Source: Bacteroides sp.
Lineage (GTDB): Bacteria > Bacteroidota > Bacteroidia > Bacteroidales > Bacteroidaceae
NCBI GenBank assembly: GCA_030151885.1
Contig: JASLCG010000119.1
Coordinates: forward strand, 1-23,765
DNA: 23,765 bases
Direction: 5' to 3'
A program made the position numbers and the translations under genes. This document shows positions 7,308-14,893 of the stretch, one piece after another. The notes under the pieces were generated by a model. It was not told the origin of the DNA, did not search any database, and was given only the letters and a program-made list of their open reading frames with translations. Positions within the stretch are counted from its first letter, which is position 1, and each line of letters begins with the position of its first letter.

Positions 7308-7844
7308 ATGAAATGTGTAAAATGGATTTTTGTTGTATTACTCGCAAGTTCCTTGACTTCTTTTGTGGAAAAAAATAAAACTTTTTCCGGTTTGAATGTG
7401 GGAGATGCAGCTCCTGAGATTGATATTAAAAATAACAATGACGAGTCTGCATCAAAAAGTTTAGAGCACCCACAGTTTAATTTATCTTCGTTGAAAGGTA
7501 AATATGTAGTGCTTAGTTTTTGGGCAAGCTATGACGCTAATTCAAGAATTCAAAATATTCAATTAAGTAATATGTTGAAATCTTTCCCAAATGACAAAAT
7601 TGAGATGGTCTCTATCTCATATGATGATTTTGAATCAATATTTAAAGAGACAATACGTAAAGACCAAATAGTTACATCTAATCTATTTATAGATTTGGAT
7701 GGGCATCAGTCCGAAATTTATAGAGACTATAAGTTGGATAGAGGCTTTAATAACTATTTGTTAGATGGAAACGGCATTATAGTAGCCAAAAACATCTCTG
7801 TTGCTGATTTACCCTTATTAACAACAATGAATTTTGATAATTAA
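7308..7844 (+). CDS. Secreted thioredoxin-fold (TlpA/AhpC-TSA-like) protein lacking the CXXC motif
   Basis: 178 residues: a hydrophobic N-terminal signal or anchor (about 5-18), then a thioredoxin-like domain with NVGDAAPEIDI (30-40), a FNLSSLKGKYVVLSFWAS block (57-74) and a GFNNYLLDGNGIIVAKN strand near the C-terminus, all typical of TlpA/ResA-like proteins. Where those proteins carry WCxxC, this one reads Y-D-A-N-S (75-79), so both catalytic cysteines are absent. The only cysteine is C3 in the signal region. It therefore cannot act as a normal thiol-disulfide oxidoreductase; a binding, scaffold or chaperone role is possible. Frame, length and fold markers argue against decay. It is preceded by a consensus promoter and structured leader, and followed by a hairpin-rich non-coding stretch. 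Confidence 0.82.
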   Translation: MKCVKWIFVVLLASSLTSFVEKNKTFSGLNVGDAAPEIDIKNNNDESASKSLEHPQFNLSSLKGKYVVLSFWASYDANSRIQNIQLSNMLKSFPNDKIEMVSISYDDFESIFKETIRKDQIVTSNLFIDLDGHQSEIYRDYKLDRGFNNYLLDGNGIIVAKNISVADLPLLTTMNFDN

Positions 7845-7863
7845 AATTTAGGATATAATATAT

Positions 7864-8038
7864 GTGCGTCAAATAGGTAATGACGTATTCATAGGGTAAA
7901 GTATATTTAGGGGTTATTAGAGTAAGTTATACTCAAGAGAATAACTTTTAAATTTTAGGTAAAAAAGAGGACAAAATACAACAAAATTTGATCCGTTAAC
8001 TAGATGAGTTAATACTCTGATAGTTAACGGATTTTTTT
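7864..8038 (+). ncRNA. Candidate structured RNA or long 3' UTR ending in an intrinsic terminator
   Basis: Three hairpins occur in a row after the thioredoxin-fold gene. The first is 7864-7871 with 7881-7888 (eight pairs, two G-U). The second is GTTATT (7913-7918)/AATAAC (7940-7945) enclosing GAGTA/TACTC. The third is a 12-pair terminator stem at 7991-8032 followed by a run of seven T. No open reading frame of useful size and no clear promoter were found, so it may be a 3' UTR processed from the upstream mRNA rather than an independent RNA. No match to 6S, SRP, RNase P or tmRNA signatures that I can recall. Confidence 0.35.
7991..8038 (+). terminator. Strong intrinsic terminator
   Basis: ATCCGTTAACTA (7991-8002) pairs perfectly with TAGTTAACGGAT (8021-8032). 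The loop contains an inner GAGT/ACTC stem, and a seven-base T run ends at 8038. It ends the transcript that begins before 7308. Confidence 0.85.
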
Positions 8039-8156
8039 ATTTATTTATATTAAACTTCTAATATCGAATAGAAATCCTTCTCTTATTAAGACTTTATTTT
8101 AAAGCTTTGATATATAAATATTTTAGTAAAGAACTTTAAAACCCTGATATTTTTCT
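8039..8156. other. AT-rich spacer, nothing recognisable
   Basis: Between the terminator and the amidophosphoribosyltransferase promoter I see no open frame, repeat or fold. It probably carries only promoter-upstream sequence. Confidence 0.5.
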
Positions 8157-8164
8157 TACTTTTG
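8157..8164 (+). promoter_or_regulatory. Candidate -7 box (TACTTTTG) for the purF-like gene
   Basis: Fits TAnnTTTG. A TTTA at 8135-8138 is a poor -33 candidate. Transcription would start near 8170, giving a leader of about 160 bases before the ATG at 8333. Confidence 0.5.
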
Positions 8165-8169
8165 TGTGT

Positions 8170-8294
8170 AATGCTCCGCGTCGCTTATCCTAACAGCAGA
8201 CCAGAAGTATTCAATTATATTTATTAATTGTTCAACATAAATGTGCAATACGAGTAGATATTTTTTTATACCATCTTTTACACATCTCTGTGTA
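8170..8294 (+). promoter_or_regulatory. Structured 5' leader of the purF-like gene (unidentified)
   Basis: The predicted transcript begins with a hairpin: AATGCT (8170-8175) pairs with AGTATT (8206-8211). An internal loop follows, then GTCGCT (8080+100, i.e. 8180-8185) pairs with AGC-A-GAC (8195-8201) around a nine-base loop. This stretch is clearly richer in G and C than its surroundings. A second hairpin, TACACA/TGTGTA with a TCTC loop, lies at 8279-8294, 38 bases before the ATG. No purine, PRPP or other riboswitch signature is recognised. The length and structure suggest post-transcriptional control. Confidence 0.4.
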
Positions 8295-8332
8295 TTAGCT
8301 CATATTGTACATATATATGCTTACCTACCACA

Positions 8333-10213
8333 ATGGAAGAATTAAAACATGAGTGTGGCATTGCCATTATCCGCCTATTAAAGCCACTTGAGTATTATCA
8401 AGAAAAGTATGGAACCTGGATGTATGCTTTAAATAAGCTGTATCTGCTGATGGAAAAACAACACAATCGTGGCCAAGATGGTGCTGGGATTGCTTGCGTA
8501 AAGCTAGAGACAGATCCTGGAGAAGAGTACATGTTCCGTGAAAGAGCTCTAGGATCAAGAGCCATAACAGAGGTTTTTGCAGCTATTCAGAAAAACTTCA
8601 AAGATGTACCTCCTGAACAGTTAAATGACTTGGAGTGGGTGAAAAAACATCTACCTTTTGCTGGAGAAATATTCATGGGTCATCTAAGAGATAACTCTTC
8701 AGGCAAAGTAGGTATTGAATTTGTTCATCCTTTTTTGAGAAGAAACAATTGGCGTGCTAAAAATCTAGCTTTGTGTGGAAACTTTAGCATGACTAATCTA
8801 GATGAAATATTCTCTAGAATTACAGCTATAGGTCAACATCCTAGAAAATTTACAGATGCTTATATACTATTAGAGCAAATAGGGCATAGGCTTGATAGGG
8901 AGGTTGAACGTGTCTTTGATTTAGCTGAGGCAGAAGGGCATACAGGAATGGGTATAACAAATTATATTGAAGACAATATAGACTTGGCCAATGTCTTGAG
9001 ATCAACTTCTAAAGATTGGGATGGTGGTTATGTAATGTGTGGAGTAACAGGAAGTGGAGAAGTCTTTGCTCAGCGTGATCCTTGGGGAATACGACCAGCA
9101 TTTTATTATTCTGACGATGAAATTCTAGTAGTAACCTCCGAAAGACCTGTTATACAAACAACCCTAGATGTTGTAGCAGAGGACATAAAAGAATTAGAGC
9201 CAGGACAAGCCATTTTGGTGGATAAATATGGTAAGATTCGCCTAAAAAGGATTTTAAAGGAGCAACCAAAGAAAGCCTGTTCCTTTGAACGTATCTATCT
9301 ATCACGTGGTAGCGATGTTGATATATATAAAGAGCGTAAAATGATGGGGGAAATGCTTATACCATCTATTTTGAAAGCTATTAATGATGATTTACAACAT
9401 ACCGTTTTTTCGTTTATTCCAAATACAGCAGAAGTTGCATTTTTTGGGTTGCTTGAGGGATTAGATATTTATTTGAATAAATACAAGGCAGAACAGATTG
9501 CAAAGTTAGGAAAACATCCTTCTGTAGAAGATATGGAGCAAATTTTGTCTCAGCGTATCAGAAGTGAAAAAGTGGCTATTAAAGATATAAAGCTTCGTAC
9601 ATTTATAGCCGAAAATAATAGTAGAAATGACTTAGCAGCCCATGTGTATGATATAACTTATGGAAGTTTACGTGCTAAAGAAGATAATTTAGTTATTATA
9701 GATGATAGTATTGTACGTGGGACAACTTTAAAACAAAGTATTTTAAGTATTTTAGATAGATTGCAGCCAAAACAGATTGTAATTGTATCTTCTTCTCCAC
9801 AGGTACGTTATCCAGATTACTATGGTATAGATATGACTCGTATGGATGAGTTTATAGCATTTAGGGCTGCAATTGAGTTACTTAAAGATCAAGGCAAAGA
9901 AACTTTAATAGAGCAAGTGTATCTTAAATGTAAAGAGCAACAAAGTTTACCTAGGCAAGAAATGGTTAACTATGTAAAAGATATTTATGCATCATTCACA
10001 GATGAAGAAGTCTCTGCTAAAATGGCTGAAATGCTAAAACCAGAACACATTAATTCAGAGATTAAAATAGTTTACTTGCCCATCGAAGGATTACATAAAG
10101 CTTGTCCTAATCATAGTGGTGATTGGTATTTCTCAGGAGATTATCCAACCTCAGGAGGTGTTAAATTAGTGAATCAGGCATTTATAAATTACTATGAAGC
10201 TAAGTACAAATAG
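8333..10213 (+). CDS. purF: Amidophosphoribosyltransferase, long Bacteroidota form
   Basis: First committed step of purine synthesis in the classical enzyme: glutamine plus PRPP gives 5-phosphoribosylamine. The N-terminal Ntn glutamine amidotransferase domain starts at C8 (HECGI). A seven-residue propeptide would need removal to expose that cysteine, as in the Bacillus enzyme. NRGQDGAG and GHLRDNSSGK blocks and the GYVMCGVTGSGEVFAQRDPWGIRP segment follow. The C-terminal PRTase domain has VIIDDSIVRGTT (from residue 454), the PRPP-binding loop. At 626 residues it is about 120-150 longer than usual PurF, with extra sequence between and after the domains. Bacteroides-type genomes carry both a conventional short PurF and this long form, so it may be a paralogue with an adjusted role. 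A conserved-looking CPNHSGDWYFSGDYPTSGG block lies near the end. Confidence 0.88.
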   Translation: MEELKHECGIAIIRLLKPLEYYQEKYGTWMYALNKLYLLMEKQHNRGQDGAGIACVKLETDPGEEYMFRERALGSRAITEVFAAIQKNFKDVPPEQLNDLEWVKKHLPFAGEIFMGHLRDNSSGKVGIEFVHPFLRRNNWRAKNLALCGNFSMTNLDEIFSRITAIGQHPRKFTDAYILLEQIGHRLDREVERVFDLAEAEGHTGMGITNYIEDNIDLANVLRSTSKDWDGGYVMCGVTGSGEVFAQRDPWGIRPAFYYSDDEILVVTSERPVIQTTLDVVAEDIKELEPGQAILVDKYGKIRLKRILKEQPKKACSFERIYLSRGSDVDIYKERKMMGEMLIPSILKAINDDLQHTVFSFIPNTAEVAFFGLLEGLDIYLNKYKAEQIAKLGKHPSVEDMEQILSQRIRSEKVAIKDIKLRTFIAENNSRNDLAAHVYDITYGSLRAKEDNLVIIDDSIVRGTTLKQSILSILDRLQPKQIVIVSSSPQVRYPDYYGIDMTRMDEFIAFRAAIELLKDQGKETLIEQVYLKCKEQQSLPRQEMVNYVKDIYASFTDEEVSAKMAEMLKPEHINSEIKIVYLPIEGLHKACPNHSGDWYFSGDYPTSGGVKLVNQAFINYYEAKYK

Positions 10214-10226
10214 AAATAGTATTTAA

Positions 10227-10276
10227 AATTAAAAACGGGAGTGAAATATATTAATATTTTACTCCCGTTTTTAATT
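10227..10276. terminator. Bidirectional intrinsic terminator
   Basis: A 23-pair stem (10227-10249 with 10254-10276, one G-U) around an ATTA loop, with A runs on the left arm and T runs on the right arm. It serves both the purF-like gene and the converging fimbrillin gene. Confidence 0.9.
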
Positions 10277-10313
10277 TATAAACATTGAAGATAAACATCT
10301 TTTTTAATAGAGG

Positions 10314-12140
10314 TTATTCTTTTATACAACGTATAGAAGCCATTCGTTTTGAATCATTTTCTGTATTAGGTTTATTTAATCTCCACTGATTATTATCTAT
10401 AAAAGAGATATTAGCAGCATTGTTGTTTTCAAAAACTAACCATATAGCACTCATTGAAGAGTTATATTTATTTGAATAAATTCCTGTAACAGTCAAGCCC
10501 AAACCGCTTAAGTTAGACTTATCTTCTTTAGAGCTAACAGAGTTAATAATTAGAGTGCTATTATTATCTATATACTTTAGAAGATCTTGAGCAACTTCAT
10601 AAGTCGGAATTTTCCATCCCTTGGGACATATGTCTTTATTGATTTCAACAATTCGATCATTATAAAGTTTTTGATTAGGATAATCTTCAAAAATAGCATA
10701 TCCAGGTTGTACAACATATTCATTTTTAGAATAGGCTAATTTATCACCATTAGTAAAGTAAGATGTAGATAAGTTTTTAGCCATCCAAACTTGATTAGCT
10801 ACTTTTACTTTGGGATATGATTTTATCTCTTCAGGTCTAATGTCTAAAACCTGATCTTCTTGAATCTTAATAACTTTTGGGTTTTCTGGTTCTTTAAATA
10901 CGATATTATCGTCATGATCAACAAAAATGTATTTGATATATGGTATTTCGGAAGGTTCTATGGTAAAGCTGTTACCTTGCCATTTAATACTTCCTGCTAT
11001 ATATTGTGATGTGTTTTTAAGGTCTATATCTAAAATAACACCATTTATAAGTTCATTAATATTCTCTTTAAGTGGGTAAAGTACTATTGCAGAGGTTTCT
11101 ATACTGTCGTTTTTAAGTAGTTCTTTACAGACTTTGGCACAAATTAAACCATCTTCAGTCTGTAGATTTAATATTTTAGAATTGTTAAAATTAAGAGAGT
11201 GAATTGGAATTAGTGTATCAACAATATTAGCAGATGTATCCCACTCGTCACCTTCATCCCAGTCGTTTATATCAGACTGTATCACTCCTACTTCAATTCC
11301 TATTGATGGTGTAAAGTTGATAATAAGCTTATTTATAGTACCACTTTTAAGTATAAAATCTGTAGGTAAATTGCACTCATAAACTAAGTTTTCGGCTTCG
11401 ACCTGTATTGTTTGTTTTGAAAAATCAGCATCAGGCAGTAGTATTACTCTAGAACCTATTAAATTATTGCCTTTTACACTCCACTTCGTAAAAGGTGCGA
11501 TAACAGTATGCCCACTATGGTTATAAGCTCTATTCTCTATGTAATTATATTGAGCTTGTATAGGCGAGTTTTTTATACGTATTGTAGGGTTAATCGTCTT
11601 AAGATCTTCGGCCGAATATGGAGCTGATATTTTTAGCTCTAAGTCTAAGCGTGCTAATCCATGATTATATCTAAGCTCTATTGCTTTATTACTACTTTTA
11701 ACTTTTTCTTTGTAACTAATTAGAAAATCAGATAAAGAATAATCTAAGTGACTATTTTGATTTTTCTTAATACTGCAAGTTATAGAGTTATCATTTAGAA
11801 TAGTTGCTTTATTATGTGGATAATAAGAGATTATTTTAGATTCACCTTTATTAGGATAATAGCTCTCTTGTAAGGGTAGGAATGTGCCTTTTGCAGAGTA
11901 TTTAAAGACAGTGTTTTCAAAATGAACTTCATCATTTTCAACTAGCATATATAATCCAATACTATCATTTAGCTCGAAGTTATTATTTAGAACTCTAGTA
12001 TATGGTTTGCTTATACTACCTTTTATTATTATAGGATTACTTACATTTTGGCTACTATCTTCTTCTACGAAATCTTGATAACATGCTATGTTTAATGTAA
12101 TTAATAATACGAATAAAAGAGCTTTTTTAATTGTTTTCAT
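10314..12140 (-). CDS. Fimbrillin family lipoprotein with C-terminal FISUMP domain
   Basis: 608 residues from the chosen ATG at 12140; an ATG four codons upstream at 12152 is also possible. The signal peptide ends TLNIAC, giving lipidated C20, a relaxed Bacteroidales lipobox. Residues about 30-300 resemble the fimbrillin (Mfa/FimA-like) fold: ISKPYTRV, ELNDSIGLYML, the YYPNKGESKIISYYP block, and RYNHGLARLDLELK (the HALARL-like motif of fimbrillin pilins). Residues about 445-608 form a FISUMP domain (VANQVWMAKNL, CPKGWKIPT, ASIRCIKE), common in secreted Bacteroidota and Fibrobacter proteins. It is likely surface exposed, as a stalk or tip-type pilin or an adhesin. It is alone, without Mfa/Fim assembly genes, and so may be an orphan surface protein. 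Confidence 0.85.
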   Translation of the reverse strand: MKTIKKALLFVLLITLNIACYQDFVEEDSSQNVSNPIIIKGSISKPYTRVLNNNFELNDSIGLYMLVENDEVHFENTVFKYSAKGTFLPLQESYYPNKGESKIISYYPHNKATILNDNSITCSIKKNQNSHLDYSLSDFLISYKEKVKSSNKAIELRYNHGLARLDLELKISAPYSAEDLKTINPTIRIKNSPIQAQYNYIENRAYNHSGHTVIAPFTKWSVKGNNLIGSRVILLPDADFSKQTIQVEAENLVYECNLPTDFILKSGTINKLIINFTPSIGIEVGVIQSDINDWDEGDEWDTSANIVDTLIPIHSLNFNNSKILNLQTEDGLICAKVCKELLKNDSIETSAIVLYPLKENINELINGVILDIDLKNTSQYIAGSIKWQGNSFTIEPSEIPYIKYIFVDHDDNIVFKEPENPKVIKIQEDQVLDIRPEEIKSYPKVKVANQVWMAKNLSTSYFTNGDKLAYSKNEYVVQPGYAIFEDYPNQKLYNDRIVEINKDICPKGWKIPTYEVAQDLLKYIDNNSTLIINSVSSKEDKSNLSGLGLTVTGIYSNKYNSSMSAIWLVFENNNAANISFIDNNQWRLNKPNTENDSKRMASIRCIKE

Positions 12141-12212
12141 AAATTTATCCATTAATAGTTTAGATTAAACTATATTATTTGAATACAATATTTAACAAAA
12201 AAAACTTAATAG

Positions 12213-12220
12213 CAAAAATA
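12213..12220 (-). promoter_or_regulatory. Candidate -7 box (TATTTTTG) for the fimbrillin gene
   Basis: Fits TAnnTTTG, about 70 bases before the start at 12140. No -33 TTG at the usual distance. Confidence 0.4.
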
Positions 12221-12273
12221 TGAAACTATAATGCTTTTTTCTGATAAAGAATTACCCGAATGGGTAATAAAAA

Positions 12274-12311
12274 AATCTCATAATACAATTATATAATCAT
12301 ATTATGAGATT
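12274..12311 (-). terminator. Intrinsic terminator of the asparaginase gene
   Basis: AATCTCATAATA (12274-12285) pairs perfectly with TATTATGAGATT (12300-12311). On the minus strand the stem is followed by a T run (plus-strand A run at 12269-12275). It lies 24 bases after the ansA stop. Confidence 0.85.
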
Positions 12312-12334
12312 TTAATTATCTGTATATTAGTAAA

Positions 12335-13375
12335 TTATAACTTTGTTATTTCACCAGCCAAGCTAGAACTCATTAACTCTCTAATAGTATCATAGTCATT
12401 ACCTTGCCCCAGTAAGAACATAAGTTTAGTTACGGCACACTCTGTAGTACTATCATATCCACTCAGTACTCCAGCTTCAAGAAGATGCAATCCTGTTTCA
12501 TAGCGTTGCATTTCAACAGTTCCTGCATCACATTGAGTAATATTAATAATTATAACTTTTCTAGCAGTAGCTTCTTTAATTAGCTCAATAAGCCAAGGTT
12601 TCTGAGGAGCATTTCCTGCGCCATAAGTTCTTAATACAATTGCTTTTACATCAGGATTTCTAAAAGAAGGTGTAACTATACTCTCTTGAATACCAGGGAA
12701 AAGAGTTATTATAGCTACATTAGGGTCAAACAAATAGTGTGTTCGGAACTTTTGTCCAGGTTCTATTTTTTTTATATAACTATATTCATACTTTATATGT
12801 ATTCCTACTGTTGCAAGAGGGGGGTAGTTAAACGAGCTAAAAGCATTAAAGTTTTCAGCATTGTGTTTAACAGTTCTATTACCACGCATTAAATGATTCT
12901 CAAAGAATACACATACTTCTGGTACAATTGGCTGACCTAGGTCATTATAAGCAGCTGCAATTTCGATTGCTGTAAGTAAATTTTCCTTACCATCTGTTCT
13001 TAATTTACCAATAGGTAATTGAGATCCTGTTAAAATAACAGGCTTATTTACATCTTCCAACATAAAACTTAATGCAGATGCAGTAAAAGACATTGTATCA
13101 GTTCCGTGTAGTATGACAAAACCATCGTATTTATGATAATTTCTTTCTACAATTTTAGCCATGTCTACCCAAAAAGCGGGATCCATATCAGATGAATCAA
13201 TTGGCGGATTAAACTGAAAAGAATCAATATTCATATTAAATCTTTTCAATTCGGGAACAAAGGTTTTTAGATGGTCAAAATCGAAGTTCTCTAAAGCTCC
13301 AGTTTCTGGATTTTCGATCATACCGATAGTTCCACCTGTGTAGATAAGTAATACTGATGGTCTTAGAGCGTTCAT
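12335..13375 (-). CDS. ansA: L-asparaginase, cytoplasmic type I
   Basis: Hydrolyses L-asparagine to aspartate and ammonia. 346 residues with no signal peptide, consistent with the cytoplasmic type I enzyme. The catalytic threonine lies in YTGGTIGM (T13) and the second triad block is HGTDTM (90-95, T92 and D93). SSDM (61-64) is the substrate-serine block. Further family features are VILTGSQLPIGKLRTDGKENL and VLRTYGAGNAP. It follows trpB on the same strand after 118 bases. It has its own candidate promoter, but no terminator separates them, so some read-through from the trp attenuator is possible. The start at 13375 is the only sensible ATG (MNALRPSVLLIYTGG). Confidence 0.95.
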   Translation of the reverse strand: MNALRPSVLLIYTGGTIGMIENPETGALENFDFDHLKTFVPELKRFNMNIDSFQFNPPIDSSDMDPAFWVDMAKIVERNYHKYDGFVILHGTDTMSFTASALSFMLEDVNKPVILTGSQLPIGKLRTDGKENLLTAIEIAAAYNDLGQPIVPEVCVFFENHLMRGNRTVKHNAENFNAFSSFNYPPLATVGIHIKYEYSYIKKIEPGQKFRTHYLFDPNVAIITLFPGIQESIVTPSFRNPDVKAIVLRTYGAGNAPQKPWLIELIKEATARKVIIINITQCDAGTVEMQRYETGLHLLEAGVLSGYDSTTECAVTKLMFLLGQGNDYDTIRELMSSSLAGEITKL

Positions 13376-13428
13376 GTTATTTAAAATCTGACTTGAATTT
13401 TAATAATGACATTTTGGTATATAACCAC

Positions 13429-13461
13429 CAAATATAGGTATTTATATTAACAAAGTGTCAA
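13429..13461 (-). promoter_or_regulatory. Candidate promoter for ansA
   Basis: The minus strand carries TTG at 13461-13459 and TATATTTG at 13436-13429, with a 22-base spacer. This is one base longer than usual for the Bacteroidota -33/-7 pair. It would give a leader of about 47 bases. Confidence 0.45.
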
Positions 13462-13493
13462 TAAAAGTATATGATTTAGCTATTAATATTATT

Positions 13494-14684
13494 TTATTTT
13501 CTGTTTTTACGTAGTCTTAGATAGGTTTCAATGTCTTTATCTCCTCTACCAGATAATGTCACCACAACTATATCTGTTGTTTTAAATTTCTTTTTATTTA
13601 AAGCAGCTAAAGCATGCGCAGATTCTAAAGCAGGGAGTATACCTTCTTTTTCAGTCAACTCATATGCTGCATCTAGCGCCTCTTGGTCTGTAATAGCAAC
13701 AACATTTGCACGTTTCTCAACAACAAGATGTGCAGGAAGAGGTCCAACACCAGGATAATCTAATCCAGCAGAAATAGAATATGGTTCAACTACTTTACCA
13801 TCATTATCTAACATTACTAATGTTTTAAAACCATGGATAATGCTCTTTTCTCCGATAGTTAATGTGGCAGCTGTATCTCCACTATTAACTCCTCTACCAG
13901 CTGCTTCTGCAAAAATAATATCTGCTCTTAAGTCATCTACATAATGATAAACCGTACCACTAGCATTACTGCCACCACCTACGCAAGCGATTAAGTAATT
14001 AGGATAGTCTCGACCTTCTTTTTCTAATAATTGTTTTTTTATCTCTTCGCTAATGATTGACTGAAGTCTACTAACCATATCAGGGTATGGATGTGGCCCA
14101 ACAGTTGATCCAATTAGGTAGAAAGTGTCTTCAGAATTATTTGCCCATACTTTAATTGCCTCATCAACAGCATCAGAAAGGGTCATACCTCCAGAAGTAA
14201 CGGGGTGTACAGTTGCACCAAGCATTTCCATCTTTTCAACATTTGGTCGCTGACGTTCTACATCGATCTTCCCCATATATATATGGCACTCTAGTCCCAT
14301 TAAAGCACATACGGTGGCTGTTGCTACACCATGCTGACCAGCACCTGTTTCTGCTATAATTTTCTTTTTACCTAGTTTTTTAGCAAGTAAAATTTGTCCT
14401 ACTGTATTGTTGATTTTATGAGCTCCAGTATGATTAAGATCTTCACGTTTAAGATATACCTTACAGTTATTCTTTTTAGATAAATAGTTAGATAAGTATA
14501 AAGGAGATGGGCGTCCTACATAGTCACGTAGTAATTGGTCATACTCCAGTTTAAACTCTTCACTTTGTATTACTTTTAGATAGTTATCCTTTAATTCGTT
14601 AATACACCCTTGAAGAGCTTCTGGTATATATGCCCCTCCAAAATCTCCATAAAATCCGTTGTTGTCTGCTAGAAAAGTTTTCAT
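13494..14684 (-). CDS. trpB: Tryptophan synthase beta chain
   Basis: Condenses indole with L-serine to L-tryptophan using pyridoxal phosphate; normally works as the alpha2-beta2 complex with TrpA, in the cytoplasm. 396 residues, the usual length. The PLP lysine is K90 in LNHTGAHKINNT, E112 in AETGAGQHGVA is the catalytic glutamate position, and the phosphate-binding glycine loop is GGGSN (236-240). Motif wording matches the TrpB1 class that pairs with TrpA, not the stand-alone TrpB2 class. It is preceded by a complete leader-peptide attenuator (trpL and terminator 14715-14755). No other trp gene is adjacent: asparaginase follows, and a divergent alcohol dehydrogenase lies upstream. In many Bacteroidales trpB heads the full operon, so this arrangement is unusual. 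Confidence 0.96.
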   Translation of the reverse strand: MKTFLADNNGFYGDFGGAYIPEALQGCINELKDNYLKVIQSEEFKLEYDQLLRDYVGRPSPLYLSNYLSKKNNCKVYLKREDLNHTGAHKINNTVGQILLAKKLGKKKIIAETGAGQHGVATATVCALMGLECHIYMGKIDVERQRPNVEKMEMLGATVHPVTSGGMTLSDAVDEAIKVWANNSEDTFYLIGSTVGPHPYPDMVSRLQSIISEEIKKQLLEKEGRDYPNYLIACVGGGSNASGTVYHYVDDLRADIIFAEAAGRGVNSGDTAATLTIGEKSIIHGFKTLVMLDNDGKVVEPYSISAGLDYPGVGPLPAHLVVEKRANVVAITDQEALDAAYELTEKEGILPALESAHALAALNKKKFKTTDIVVVTLSGRGDKDIETYLRLRKNRK

Positions 14685-14714
14685 AATTATTTAATATTTA
14701 AAATTATTGGACAT

Positions 14715-14755
14715 AAAAAAAGAGCCTTGTCGCATTGGCGACAAGGCTCTTTTTA
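14715..14755 (-). terminator. Trp attenuator terminator upstream of trpB
   Basis: On the minus strand a 13-pair perfect stem (arms 14738-14750 and 14721-14733) with a four-base loop is followed by seven or more U. It sits between the leader peptide stop (14809) and the trpB start (14684), where an attenuator terminator should be. The A run on its 5' side extends the stem into the U tract. Confidence 0.92.
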
Positions 14756-14815
14756 ATATTGTTAAATTAATTCAATTGTTCAATTATACATATACGAGCA
14801 GTGTTCCCTTACGAC
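14738..14815 (-). promoter_or_regulatory. Candidate antiterminator pairing of the trp leader
   Basis: The minus-strand segment GTCGTAAGG (14815-14807), which spans the last sense codon and the stop codon of the leader peptide, can pair with CCTTGTCGC (14746-14738) in the 5' arm of the terminator. There are eight of nine pairs, three of them G-U. A ribosome stalled at the Trp codons would leave it free; a ribosome reaching the stop codon would mask it. This is an inferred fold, not computed. Confidence 0.45.
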
Positions 14816-14871
14816 TTTTGAAGTTGTAATAGGCGCCACCACCAGTTTGTATTTAACATTGAAAAATTCAT
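14809..14871 (-). CDS. trpL: Trp operon leader peptide
   Basis: A 20-residue open frame, MNFSMLNTNWWWRLLQLQKS, too short for routine gene calling. Codons 10-12 are three consecutive TGG (minus strand, 14844-14836). The ATG is about 16 bases after the predicted transcription start, and the stop at 14809 is about 60 bases before the terminator stem. An in-frame second ATG at codon 5 would also include all Trp codons. Three Trp codons in tandem, the position just upstream of a terminator and trpB downstream together are the signature of ribosome-mediated attenuation. Scarce charged tRNA-Trp would stall translation here and allow transcription of trpB. Confidence 0.9.
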   Translation of the reverse strand: MNFSMLNTNWWWRLLQLQKS

Positions 14872-14893
14872 CTGTTTTATATTTTGATTGACA

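Noticed and set aside
8259..8267. T run in the purF-like leader as an attenuator terminator
   Set aside because: The only hairpin before it (around 8231-8248) is very weak and separated from the T run, so termination is not supported.
12251..12268. ATTACCC/GGGTAAT hairpin as a terminator
   Set aside because: The stem is short, the T tract precedes rather than follows it on the minus strand, and a better terminator lies beside it at 12274-12311.
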